A program made the position numbers and the translations under genes. A stretch of DNA of 64,000 nt. It comes from Parasponia andersonii (taxonomy: Eukaryota; Streptophyta; Magnoliopsida; Rosales; Cannabaceae). The notes under the pieces are model-generated. The model was not told the origin of the DNA. It saw only the letters and a program-made list of their open reading frames with translations, and searched no databases. Below are positions 12,420 to 24,739 of this stretch, piece after piece (within the stretch, counting starts at the first letter, position 1; each line of letters opens with the position of its first letter). The stretch covers positions 52,130 through 116,129 of the forward strand of contig JXTB01000157.1 in the NCBI GenBank assembly GCA_002914805.1, read 5' to 3'.

Positions 12420-15400
12420 TTCTCCCCCTCTTGAAAAGGATTTGTCCTCAAATCATTACCTGCATCAAAAGGAGATAAATCAGCAACGTTAAAGCTCACA
12501 CTAACACCATACTCACCTGGTAATTCTAACTTGTAGGCATTATCATTGATGCGTTCCACTACTCAAAATGGTCCATCTCCATGAGGTAGGAGTTTTGAAC
12601 GCCGTTGCTCCAAAAAATGATCCTTCCTCAAGTACACCCAAACCCAATCTCCTAGTTCAAATACTATCTTTTTGCGTCCCTTGTTGGCTTGATAGACATA
12701 TTGCTCAGTCCTTCTTTCAATGTTCAGCCGTGCATTTTCATGAATCTGTTTTACCAATTGAGCTTTCTTTTTGCCATCTAAGTTTACACATTCACTCAAA
12801 GGTAATGGGGTTAAATCCAATAGTTCCAATGGATTAAATCCGTAAACAATTTCAAATGGTGAAAACTTAGTTGCAGAATATACACTCCTATTGTAAGCAA
12901 ATTCAACATGTGGTAAACAATCTTCCCATGTTTTCAAGTTTTTCTTAATGATAACACGTAACAAAGAAGACAAAGTCCTATTCACTACTTCAGTTTGACC
13001 ATCAGTTTGTGGATGACAAGTAGTAGACTACAATAACTTGATTCCTAACTTTCCCCATAAAGTCTTCCAAAAGTAACTTAAGAACTTAGCATTTCTATCA
13101 GAAACAATGGTTTTAGGCATGCCATGCAACCTAACAATTTCTTTAAAGAACAATTCAGCTATATGTGATACATCATCGGTTTTATGACATGCAATGAAGT
13201 GTGCCATCTTAGAAAACCTATCTACCACCACAAAGATTGAATCTCTCCCCCTCTTAGTTCTAGGTAATCCCAATACAAAATCCATGGAAATATCAATCCA
13301 AGGTTCACTAGGTATAGGCAGAGGGGTGTACAAACCATGGGGTTTCAACTTAGACTTAGCTTGTTTACAAGTGATACACTTTTCACATATTCTTTCAATA
13401 TCACGTTTCATATGAGGCCAAAAGAAATGTTCATGCAAAACACCTAAAGTCTTAGCCACACCAAAATGACCCATCAAACCACCACCATGAGCTTCTCTGA
13501 CAAGTAATTCACGTAAAGAATACATAGGCACATACAGTTTATTCTCCTGAAACAAAAATCCATTATGCCTGTAGAACTTACCAAATGCTGCTTTTTCACA
13601 TGCATTGAACACATTACCAAAATCAGAATCTTGTGCATATAAATCCTTAATGTATTCAAAGCCAAGTAATTTTGTATCTAAAGTAGAAAGTAAGGCATAC
13701 CTACGGGACAATGCATCAGCCACAACATTTTCCTTACCTTGCCTGTATTTGATCACGTAAAGAAATGTCTCAATGAATTCCACCAACTTTGTATGGCGTT
13801 TGTTCAGCTTTTGTTGACCTTTTAAATGCTTCAAGGATTCATGATCAGTGTGAATCACAAATTCCTTCGGCCATAGATAATGCTACCAATTTTCCAAAGC
13901 CCTCACCAAAGCGTACATCTCCTTATCATAAGTGGGATAGTTTAGAGCTGTCCCACTCAATTTTTCACTGAACTATGCAACTGGACGGCCTTCTTGCATC
14001 AAGACAGCTCCAATACCTATTCCTGAAGCATCGCACTCAATTTCAAAAGTTTTAGTGAAGTTAGGCAAAACAAGTAAAGGTGCATTAGTTAATTTTTCTT
14101 TTATCAGATTAAATGCCTTTTCTTGTTCCTTCCCCCACTTAAATGGCACATTCTTCTTAATGACTTCAGTAAGAGGGGCGGCCAAGCTACTAAAATCACG
14201 CACAAATCGTCTATAGAAACTAGCTTGGCCATGAAAACTCCTCACTTGGCTGATTGTTGTAGGCGTTGGCCAATCTTGGATTGCTTTTACCTTTTCCTCG
14301 TCCACCTCAATTCCCTGAGCACTAACAACAAAGCCAAGAAACACAAGCTTATCCGTGCAAAGATGCACTTCTTGAGGTTAGCAAATAACTTTTCTTTCCT
14401 TAACACATCTAAAATAGATTTTAAATGCATTACATGTTCTTCTAAGTTTTTGCTATAAATTAAGATATCATCAAAATATACAACTATAAATCTGCCAATA
14501 AATGCACGCAAAACATGGTTCATCAAATGCATAAAAGTACTTGGAGCATTAGTTAAACCGAAAGGCATCACTAACCACTCATACAAACCATATTTAGTTT
14601 TAAAGGCAGTTTTCCATTCATCACCTTCTCTCATTCTAATCTGATGATATCAAGATCAATTTTTGTAAAAACACATGAACCATGTAATTCATCTAGTATA
14701 TCATCTAATCTAGGAATGGGATGACGATACTTTACTGTTATGTTGTTGATGGCTCGACAATCAACACACATCCTCCATGTCCCATCCTTCTTAGGTACTA
14801 ACAGCACTGGAACCGCACAAGGGCTCATGTTTTCACGAACATACCCCTTGTCTAACAATTCACCTACTTGCCTTTGAAGTTCCTTTGTCTCCTCAGGATT
14901 GCTCCTATAGGCAGGCCAGTTTGGAATTGATGCACCGGGTATGAAGTCAACCTGATGTTCAATCCCACGAATTGGAGGTAATCCATAAGGCATTTTTTGG
15001 GGAAATACATCTTCAAACTCTTGCAAAAGAGAAACAATATTGCTCGGCAAAGAACCGGCGAGATCATCAGTACATAAAAGAGCCTCCTTGTACATGAGTA
15101 CTATAAGGGGCAGTTGTAAAACTAAAGCCCTCTTGATCTCTCTTTTTTTTTTTGCAATGAAATTGTATTTTTTCTTTCTTATACTCAATAAGGCTGCATT
15201 GCTCTCTTTTTCTCTTTTACCCTCACTCATGGTTTTGCTCTTATGTTTTTCTCTCATCTCTTTTTCTTTTCTCTCGATTTTAGTCTCTCTCTCTTTCTCT
15301 TTTCTCTTTTCACTCATTTTTTGCATCTTTAGTTGGTCTTCAAGAACTTGTTTTGGAGTCAATGGCACAAGTGATATAGGCTGCTTTTTAATAGTAAAAG

Positions 15401-17527
15401 AGTACCTATTGGTGAAACCATCATGTGCAACTCGCCGATCATACTGCCATGGTCTTCCCAATAAGATGTGACACGCATGCATTGGTACCATATCGCAAAG
15501 CACTTCATCTTCATACTTGCCAATGGAAAATGCCACCAACACCTGTTTTATCACCTTGACTTCTCCACAATTGTTCAGCCACTGAAGTCGGTACGGTCGT
15601 GGATGCTTTATGGTAGGTAATACTAATTTCTCCACTAATTCAGTACTAGCCACATTGGTACAACTCCCTCCATCAATTATGACGCTGCAAACTTTGTTCT
15701 TCACAAAACATTGAGTATGAAACAAGTTCTCCCGCTGGTTGTTGTTTTCTTCCTTAACTTACGTGCTAAGAGCTCTTCTCGCTACTAATGATTCTCCGTC
15801 TACAGCACACTGCCCTTCATATTCATCTTCAAGTAGTGGCATGTCATCTTCTTCATCTTCTCGTTCATTGTCAGTCTCAATCTCCCCTTGAGCATTGATC
15901 ACCATCACCCTTTTATTCGGACATTGGCTAGCAATATGACCCCTGCCTTGACATTTAAAACACTTAATGTTACGATTTCTAGAAGTGGTAGATTCGGTAC
16001 TACCTTGTTTTGGCACCGCAACTTGTTTTGTGTCCTTAGAAGACTCAGACTTAGGCTTAGCTGATGGAAATTCGTCCCGTTTAGAGGCTGATCTCCATAA
16101 GTTTATAGGAGCTGAGCTTGGTCCCCTCCTAGGAAAGTTTCTTCGTTTCAATTGTTGCTCAACTTTGATAGCTTGATGCACCATATCTGTCAGCTCTACA
16201 TAGTGTTGCATCTCTACCACGTCCGCTATCTCTCTATTTAGACCGTGTAAGAATCTAGCCATAGTAGCTTCTCTGTCCTCCTATACATTTGCTCGGATCA
16301 TAGCAACCTCCATCTCCTTATAGGTATCATCTACACTCTTGGATCCTTGGGTTAGTCGCTGCAACTTTTTGTACAGCTCCCGATGGTAGTAGCTTGGAAC
16401 GAAACGTCTTCTCATGATTGTTTTCATCTCGTCCCAGGTCTCAACAGGGCATTCTAGATTTCTCTTTCTTTCCTTCAACAATTGATCCCACTAAACAATA
16501 GCATAATCAGTGAATTCGATTGCAGCAAGCTTTACCTTTTTAATCTCAGAATAGTTGTGGCAATCGAAGACGATCTCCATTCTCTTCTCCCACTCTAGAT
16601 AAGTTTCAGGATCGTTCTTACCTTAGAAGGATGGAATCTTCACTTTAATGCCTCCCAAGTCATTATCTCGCCTAGGCCTACCTATCCTAGCTTCTCTATC
16701 CCCATTACCACGCCTAAACCTGCCCCTATTTATTGTTGGTTCATCCATCTCCTCCCATTCCTCTATATCTTCATCATTACCCCATTGCTCCTCTAGGTGT
16801 ACCTGCCTAGGTGGTTGCCTAATGGGAGCATTTTGAGGCTGACCCGTGGCTATTTCTTCTTCCAACCTATCAATCCTCTCATGAATTGGTTCTAATTCAG
16901 CTCTCATCATTCTTCTCATCTCCCCCAACAATGCCTGTAATTGTAAGTTCGGAACAGTTGGTTATTGTATCTCTTCGGTTGTGTTACCTTCTTGATTGTG
17001 TGACATATTGAAATCTGCAAAAACAAGGTTAGGACCTCACAGCACTCTTTCCTCTCGTGTTTGGCACTCAATGGCTTTTACCCTCTTATGTTCTCACCAC
17101 TCCTGCCTTTTTCCACTCGGTATGTTTTCTTTTCACTCTTAATCAGATTCAAGAATACTCTAGCAGCAATTCAATATGATGAGCAACCAGACCAAATCAA
17201 AAAAAAAAAAACTCACAAGCAATTCTCAAGAAACGGATGCAAGAAATATGAGTAATACGAATTCTTCTATTTCAGCAATACCCTAAAATTCACACAATTT
17301 CTTCTAAATTTTGATGATTTTTCACACTCAAGCGTAGGGTTTAGGCAAAAAAAGAGTTTAAGAAGTAAGAAACAAGATTGACACAAAAAAAAATTTAAAA
17401 AGTGTCTCCAGACTCTTTTTTTTTTCGGATCTTTTTTTTTTTTGTAACCTTAATTAAAGAATCAAAGGACAGTAAAGAAAGTAAAGGATAATTCAAACTT
17501 GCCTTGAAACCTGGCTCTGATACCAAA

Positions 17528-18275
17528 TGATATGAACCTCGCCAACAATTATGACGAAACCCAGCATCTACTATGGAATTTGAATCCAAGATCCCCAAGT
17601 CGCAAGAATGTTGAGTCTTGACCCGTTACCCAGTAAGATAAGAACCAAGAACTACGATAGGTTAAAGACGTCACACCAAGAATCCTCAAGAATCACTCAA
17701 GAATCGATGGGATAAGTCTAGTTATTTTGAACGCCACAAGAGTTAACTTGATAAGTTCAAGAATTTTCTCAAGAATGAAGAAAACACGAATAACTCGCAA
17801 TATTATTGATCACTAAGCTTTCAAAAACGTACAAGACTCTCTTATATATATAGGAGTCAAATTTATCCCTAATTTAAGATAAACTAATGTTATTTTGACA
17901 TGTGGCAACCCTCTACTCAATTAAATCCGAAAATAACTAAATCAGAAGTTTCCTAAAAATACAAAAGACCTAGAAAAACGTGAAGAAAGTGTTTAGCTTC
18001 AATTGGACTCTTTTAGAACCTTAATCATAGTGATTAGGCTCCCTTGGATCTGATTTGGGCTTATATCGGGCCTCTATGCATTAGCCATCTCACCAATATG
18101 TTGAATCAGCCCATTTAATGCCTCTTTGAATCTCTTGGCTTTAAGTCTTGTGATTGGCCCACTTGGCAAGCTTAATGGATCATGTGAATACTGCCCTTGA
18201 GTCCCTCCAAGCCCACGTGAATGCTCCTCCTCTTGCACGTGTGGTTGAGCAGCTACATTTGCATTATTCTCATCA
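17528..18275 (-). repeat. 5' LTR of the nested Gypsy element
   Basis: 748 bases, TGATATGAACCTCGCC to TATTCTCATCA. On its left lies GCTCTGATACCA (17514-17525), the complement of the tRNA-Met primer-binding site. Confidence 0.92.
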
Positions 18276-18280
18276 CAAAG
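18276..18280. repeat. Target-site duplication CAAAG, right copy
   Basis: Matches 11677-11681 exactly. Outer-element reverse transcriptase sequence continues beyond it. Confidence 0.9.
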
Positions 18281-20386
18281 TCTGAGTGTACCATCAGCTT
18301 TCTTGGCAAAGAGAACTGAAGCAACCCAAGGTGAGGTACTACTCCTGATGAACCCTTTTGACGATAGGTCATATAGTTATTCTCTTAATTTAGTCAACTC
18401 TGTAGGGGCCATTCGATAAGCAGGAATAGAAACTGGTTGAGTTCTAGAAACTAAGTCGATACAGAATTCAATCTCTCTGTCAGGTGGTAATCCAAGTAAA
18501 TCCTCTGGAAAGATATTAGGAAATTCACTAACTACTGATATCCATGGGTATTTATCGGCAGTTCTTATTTCTCTATCAATGGTGAATAGGCTTCCATAAC
18601 ATTCCAATTTCTTTCTCCCACCAATACTTGCTCTCAGAAGAGGACTGAGGCTTATCGGATTCAAACCAGCTTGATACACAAATAAATAACCATCTTCAGT
18701 ATGAAGAGTCAACCTTCTTCTATGACAATCCACTATTGCTTTATATTTGGACAACCAGTCCATACCAAGAATCATATCAAATTGATTCATAGGTATCACA
18801 ATCAAATTAACTAATAACTCACATCCATCAATGACGATAGAATAAGAGTTGCATATAGTAGATACACCATTGACATTTCCCAAAGGAGTATCAAGATTCA
18901 AAGCAGGATCAAAGATTTCAAATTTTAAACCCAACATATTAGCAAACGACATAGATATAAAGGAATGTGATGTACCGGTATCAAATAATACGTGAGCCCA
19001 AGAGTGATAAAGTAAGATCATACCATCAACCACTCTAGTTCCAGGCTGATCATATCCCTCTGTCCCGGTGACTGCATAGGTTTGAGCTTTCCCCTTTCCT
19101 TTGTTTCCTCTGCCTCTGCCCGGATGACTACTGCTAGACCCAGGAGTACTACTGTAGGGCTGTCCATAACCTCCTTGTGTTCCAGATATCTGAGGTGTCT
19201 GGTATTCTGTGGTGAAGGTAGAACCCTGAGGATGATATTGGTGCTAAACAGGAGAGTTAAAAGTCAGAGCTGAGCTTTGGAAATGAGCAGGCCTAGTTTG
19301 CTGACTAGGGATGGGTATCGAAGTTGCTTGACTTCCCTGTGGTCCTCTGGTGGTCGGTGAAAGAGTCTGCAAAAACTGGGGGTAATTTCTTCTAAAATGA
19401 CCCTGTTGACCACAGCAGTGACAGGAATACGGAGTAAAATGCTCACTTCCTGTTGAAACAAAAATGCCATTGTGTCCACTGCTCTGTGAACCCTGTCCTT
19501 ACCATCGTCCCTTTTTCATTTTTCGGTCTGTACCTTTTACCTTATATCCACCAGGAGTTCCTCTATCACCAATCAACGTAGCTTCAATTCTCTGAGTTGT
19601 ACCATAAGCCTCAATAAGGGTAGTAATTGGAAATAGCTCCAGTCTGGTGCGAATCTCTGGCTTTAAGTTGGTTCTGAAATGAACCACTTGCAGTCTCGAA
19701 TGGTTTCCCGATGTATGAGCATATGGGGAGAGTTCCACAAACCTCGCATAGTATTCATCAACAGTCATACTACCTTGGCGCAAGATATTATACTATTTCA
19801 GCATCTCATTAATATGGTCGTCATTGGCATACAGTCCTCTGAACAATTCATCAAACTATTCCCAAGTTAGAGTGATAGTGTCATGAGTCAACCTAATAGT
19901 GTTCCACCAATGATCAGAAGTATCCTGAAGCAAGTTCATTACAAAGCCTACTCTAAACTCTGCTGGTGTTGCCAAGGTATCAAATTTCTTCTGAACTTCC
20001 CTAAGCCATCTCAGTGCAACTGTGGGATTGTGTTCACCATAAAAGTTCAGTAGGTTCAACTTAGTAAAATCCCTGAAACTTATAGATCGGTCGTTTTCAA
20101 CAGTCAGCCTTGTCATAAGACCAGGTATCCTCTGCATAGCTTGTTGAAGAGCATCAACAATATTAAAGGCAGGAGGGTATTGCTGTGGAGGAACATCTTG
20201 TTCTCTCTCAGGTTGAGGCACTCTTCTTCTTGGAGGCATTTTTTTATTCTGTATTTCAATATGTCCAACATATTAGTAAGATGATAACTTTGCACGACTT
20301 ATGTAAAAGAAATGTCCAATCTAGTTTAATGAGTGACACACTCCAAGTATTTTAAATTAAAAACTGAGCTCTGATACCAAATTTTC

Positions 20387-22638
20387 TATCACGACCTGAG
20401 GCCGAGGTCAATTGTAGAATAGGTATTTCATAAATTAGAAATACCAAAAAGAACTAAATAAAAAGACTCAATTCATTCAAAATTTTGCCTCGGGGACTCT
20501 AACCTTTCAAAACTAGCCTCAACAAAATATTTAAATGAAAATAAAATCACACAGTTATGCATCACTCACTGAACATAGACCGTAAATAAAACAACTATTT
20601 TAATAGTCATACATCACAAATCATCTCACATTCAAACTCGGACATAAGTAATGCAAACCATGTCTAGATTTTATATTCTAATTTATAAAGTTTAATGAAA
20701 TCCAAATTTCTACTGAAATTTAAATATTTCACAAGTCTTATAGGAATTTACCAAATTATAAATAACTAGTTGCTCTGCAAATGCCTCGATCTAACTCTTC
20801 TGATCCAAATTACACTGAGTGCCACCTGAAGGGAAGAAAGGGGTGAGCTAATGCCCAGTAGAGAATCAAGTTCCTATATATATATATATATATAATATAC
20901 TCATATTGAAGATCCTGAATGGTCAGTATTCCATTCAAAATAGTTCACAAAACTCAAGTAGAAATCATAGTCCAATGGTCAAACATTTCAAACCATTGTA
21001 ATATCCATTAAAACCATTACATATCTTTTCAAGCCAACATATATCCATGTATGCAATCATAATGTCCGAAGTGTCCTAATGGATCACTCGTAAGTCCGAG
21101 CCACCTAAAGAGGCGCCGTAAGTCCGATCACCCGATGTGCAGAATCGTAAGTCCAATCACCTAATGTAGGGCATCGTATGTCCGATCACCCAATTTAGGG
21201 CATCGTAAGTCTGATCACCCGATGTAGGGCATCGTAAATGTGTGAATGTATGCAAATATTTTATAAATAACAGAATAAGGATATGCACCATTTCTACAAA
21301 ATCTCAAAATAACTATACAGTATTCTTTAATCAAATCACTTCCAGTCCTCAAAACTGAGTTCTCAAACTATTTTGGATTCTCTAAATATATCGGTATTAC
21401 AACAGCTATTTTCTATCAAAACCCAAAATCTAATTTCCTGCAGAAATCAATCCAAAACAGTATATATAACACGATAACCAGTGTAACGTATCTCCTAGAC
21501 AGTTTATATCTCAAATCAAATCAAAATGGACATAAACACAACTTTTATAAATTATTTCACGAAATTCTATATTTATTCAAAATATGTAAAATTCATAAAT
21601 TAAATTAATTTTAGAATTAAGTAATCGAATCTCTATCTCTATCGAGCGTCCAACAAGTGTTACAAGGCTATGGAGAAAGTTTGGCGTCGTTTGGGTGTCG
21701 TTTGGAAGAGCGAACATCGTTTTCGAAACTTTGGTTCCTTGGTTTGAAAACATGATTTTCAAACGGAGCTTCAATTCATGAAACGAACTTCACCACTGAA
21801 TTCAGAGCACCCAAAAATCCTAGATTAGACATATAATTTATCAAATTTGGATGTGGGCCCCATGGCATGCAAATCGAGGCAAATCTGAGCCGTCAGAATT
21901 CGTTTTCGGGCCCGTTTCTGAACATAGTCAATATATATCTCATTTTTCACCATTTTCAATGTAGATTCCAAAAATGATATCAGTTTTAAAATCTAACAGT
22001 CCGATCGAAAACTCGATTTCAAAACCAATTACACACAAAACTGTCCAACGAAATTAAAATCAAACGGAGCAAAAATCGAGACATGAGGTACCAATCATCA
22101 GATTTCTCGTGAGGAGACGAGTCCACAGCGACCAGTTTTACGGCGGTAGCCGGAATCGGCTCTGGCGAAAAAAAGAAGCCCCGGCATTTTCTGTGTTTTT
22201 TGGCAATCGGCGGCTCCGACGGGGCTGATCTGGCGGCGGGAGCTTCGTCCTGCAGCTGGGCATCGACGCCGGTCAGTGGCGCAGGGCAACGATGGTCGGA
22301 GGTAGCTCAACAAAGCTTCGCCGGAAATCAGGTGTTGTATTTGCTCCGGGGACCAAATCGCAAAAGAAAGAGAAAATGGAGGGATTTATAGGCAATTTTT
22401 ATAACTGTAGCGCCACATGTCAACTTCTGGTTAATTGGACACTATTTTGCTTATTTGCACTTGGACCCAGTTTTCTGAAAATCTTCTCAAAAATACCCTT
22501 GAATAATTATATTTTGATCCCAATTTTTAAACTTTTCTTACATTTTTGCCCAAGTGAACCTAGACCCAAATCCGTTCAAATTCATTTTTTGGAGTCAAAA
22601 GACCAATTTGCCCTTACAATTTTTTTTGGGATTTCACA
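20387..22638 (-). repeat. 5' LTR of the outer chromovirus
   Basis: About 2.25 kb, flanked on its inner side by the primer-binding site. On the minus strand it starts TGTGAAATCC and ends near GGTCGTGA. It contains a short tandem array near 21085-21235 with the recurring phrase CGTAAGTCCGATCACC, which is common in this LTR style. Confidence 0.8.
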
Positions 22639-22697
22639 AATATCATTCTATTTTAACCTATTTTAAAATTAATCATCTTTTAAATTCATTAATAATG

Positions 22698-22729
<32 letters not shown>

Positions 22730-23338
22730 TTCGTTTAGAATATATGAATGTAATAGTGCTATATATTCAAAAATACGGATGATTATATACAATACATTAA
22801 ATTGAAAACTAGGCTATCAACCAAGGCAAATAATATTTTGTTAAAAACAAAAAAAAAATACTAACAATTAAAATTCAATCATGTCTTCATGATGGTTATA
22901 AATATTATGCTCTCATGTAAATTTAAATAATATAGAATATATTATATGATGTAATGTAAAAATTAAAAGACCAATTTACATTTTGATTATTCATTTATCT
23001 ATATTTTTAGTTCGATTATGATTATTCATTTCTTTGTAATAGATATATAAAGATAAAGTGGTGCATTTCTTTTTTTTCAAAAAAAAATTAAATTTATAGT
23101 TACGTGAATTTGTCATTTAGAAAAAGCCATCCTCCCATGTTGCTTCATTATTTTCAGTTTGTAAAAAATTATTGATTTCGAACATGATATGGCTTCATTA
23201 TGTTATGAAGTAATAAAGGTGGTTTAAAATTAGTTATCTTTCCATAGAAAACTAAAATGACGATACCAAATTTGCATTGTCTTAATTCTTATTTGATCCT
23301 TATGTATAGTAATGTCTCTGAGTATATATCTCGTCGAG
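22639..23338. other. AT-rich spacer, no gene seen
   Basis: Begins just outside the chromovirus LTR (first bases AATAT). It holds a TA microsatellite near 22699-22721 and A/T runs. No coding or RNA gene is visible. Confidence 0.55.
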
Positions 23339-23348
23339 ATTGGTGGTG

Positions 23349-23648
23349 ATGAAAAATCCACAGAAAGACGAAACAAAATTGCCCGAGTATGGGTTAGAAA
23401 TTGGATCTTCCGTTGGCTTTGATCGACCATTTGGAGCAATGGAGAGCGGATCTCCTATTGGCTGTGATCCATCTGGGGCAGAAGAAGAGGAAAAGAAAGT
23501 TGTTGAGCTTTTGGATAATGTTGAGATGATGCAAAACGAAGTTGATATTGATGAAGACGATCCGAAAACCAAACATCTAACAAACATCATTGTTGAATGC
23601 ATAAAGGACACGAAGAAGGTCAGAATATTGCTGGGGAACAATGGATAA
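23349..23648 (+). CDS. Unassigned small acidic protein, 99 codons
   Basis: An uninterrupted frame from ATG at 23349 to TAA at 23646. The predicted product has a Gly/Pro/Asp-rich first half and an acidic second half (EEEEKK, DIDEDDPK) ending in a short amphipathic stretch (LTNIIVECIKDTKKV). I see no signal peptide, membrane segment or known domain. I do not recognise it. It lies alone between a retrotransposon LTR and a LINE, in AT-rich sequence. The region's composition rises locally to coding-like values, and most A/T-rich surroundings do not sustain a frame this long. It may be a species-restricted gene, an exon or fragment of a lost gene, or chance. Confidence 0.3.
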   Translation: MKNPQKDETKLPEYGLEIGSSVGFDRPFGAMESGSPIGCDPSGAEEEEKKVVELLDNVEMMQNEVDIDEDDPKTKHLTNIIVECIKDTKKVRILLGNNG

Positions 23649-24739
23649 TAATATTAGCAGGTATAAGAGACAACATACTAAATTAGTATAGTATCTGAAA
23701 TATCAGTTACACCCTTTCATTTCACATTATAATAGGCTTTTGTTACAATTTGAGTTGTTTAAAACCGAATTCTCTAACATTAAAATATTTTACTCCCAAA
23801 AACATGAGCTAGAGGTTAATTTTGGTTTGGACTTACAAGAGGGGTTTTTATATCATATAGCCTTGAGTATTCTTTAATACATTTGAAACAAAAAGAATCT
23901 TTAATGATTCAACCTAAAACCATCAAAGTCAAACCACAATACTCACAAGAAAATAAAAAAACAAATTGAAGAAGATAGATCTGGTTGCTGTTGCGCTCTT
24001 GCTAATGCTATATTTCTTGAACTTTTGTAATAAAGCAAAGCCACAATATTTCTCTTCTATATGCTACGAATGTGTTAAGAAACGAAGAAAGAATGAGAAA
24101 TGGCAATGATGAATCCACTGTTATTTTTTCAAGGGTTAATAATATCTTTTATTTTTTGTTTTGATTGTTTGTTCAATTTTCGTTGCATTTAGGTTATTAT
24201 GAATATTGACTTTTAGATTTAAAATTTGTAACAAATTTATATCTTATTTGGATCAAACATCAATTTGACTATTAAATTTACTAAAATACTATTATAAACT
24301 TTAATCATATATATTTTATTACCTAATTTAAATTAAAAACTAATTTAAATTAATAATTAAAGAAAAATTATTTAAAAAATGCAAAAACCTACAAAAATTA
24401 AATATTATTAAAAAAAATTATCAATTTTATATAAGTTTTAAATTTGACTTTCTTTAATATATATATATATATATATTATATATTTGAACTTTTAAGAGTA
24501 TTTTAATAAATATCATGATCGAAAATATAAAAATATAATTATCCCTTTTTTCCCGAAAAAGATTGACTTGTAATTTAAATAGTTTTATCTAAGAAAAAAA
24601 AAAAAGAAAAAGAAGAGACATGTGTCACCTCCTTATCTATGAGTTAATGCCTGTATAAGCATACGAACATACGAGGGATTGTTTGTTTGTTAGTAGCTCA
24701 TCATGTCACATTTTCCTAAACTAAAACATTTACTTAGTT
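23649..24739. other. AT-rich spacer, no gene seen
   Basis: Long A/T-rich sequence with a TA microsatellite near 24456-24478 and a poly-A/purine run near 24594-24618. No frame of coding character. A GGGTTAATAATAT motif at 24135 resembles MITE ends seen elsewhere, but no partner end was found. Confidence 0.5.

Larger units (their letters stand above)
11682..18275 (-). mobile_element. Nested Ty3/Gypsy chromovirus-type element with both LTRs
   Basis: A 6.6-kb element with two LTRs (11682-12419 and 17528-18275) and a 5-bp target duplication CAAAG on both sides, lying in the reverse transcriptase of the outer element. On the minus strand: 5' LTR, tRNA-Met primer site (17525-17514), leader, gag (about 16990-15800) ending in a CCHC zinc knuckle, protease region (about 15700-15400), reverse transcriptase (about 15000-14300), RNase H (about 14250-13760), integrase (about 13600-12560) and polypurine tract (12434-12420). 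Gag and pol style suggest a CRM- or Galadriel-like chromovirus; the clade is uncertain. It is broken, with roughly half a dozen or more breaks. LTRs differ at a few percent by eye, so it is fairly recent and younger than its host element. Confidence 0.92.
7594..22638 (-). mobile_element. Ty3/Gypsy chromovirus (Tekay/Del-like), interrupted by a second element
   Basis: Read on the minus strand: 5' LTR (22638-20387); tRNA-Met primer-binding site (20379-20368, TGGTATCAGAGC); gag with a zinc-knuckle region (about 20240-19400); aspartic protease (about 19030-18600, DTG motif); start of reverse transcriptase (about 18400-18281); the nested element (18275-11682); rest of reverse transcriptase (about 11676-10990); RNase H (about 10980-10680); integrase (about 10620-9400); a chromodomain-like end (about 9200-9060); polypurine tract (about 8985-8970); and the remaining 3' LTR (8969-7594). 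The chromodomain, LTR start TGTGAAATCC and primer site fit the Tekay/Del clade. The element is broken with many breaks. LTR segments agree at about 95% by eye, suggesting an age of a few million years at most plant rates. Confidence 0.85.

Noticed and set aside
15040-15471. 143-codon plus-strand hydrophobic frame
   Set aside because: Antisense to a charged, lysine/glutamate-rich part of the nested Gypsy element; the Phe/Leu/Ser richness is a shadow of that.
24120-24600. GGGTTAATAATAT motif as a second copy of the 51-kb inverted-repeat element
   Set aside because: Only one end-like motif found; no mirrored partner or flanking duplication.
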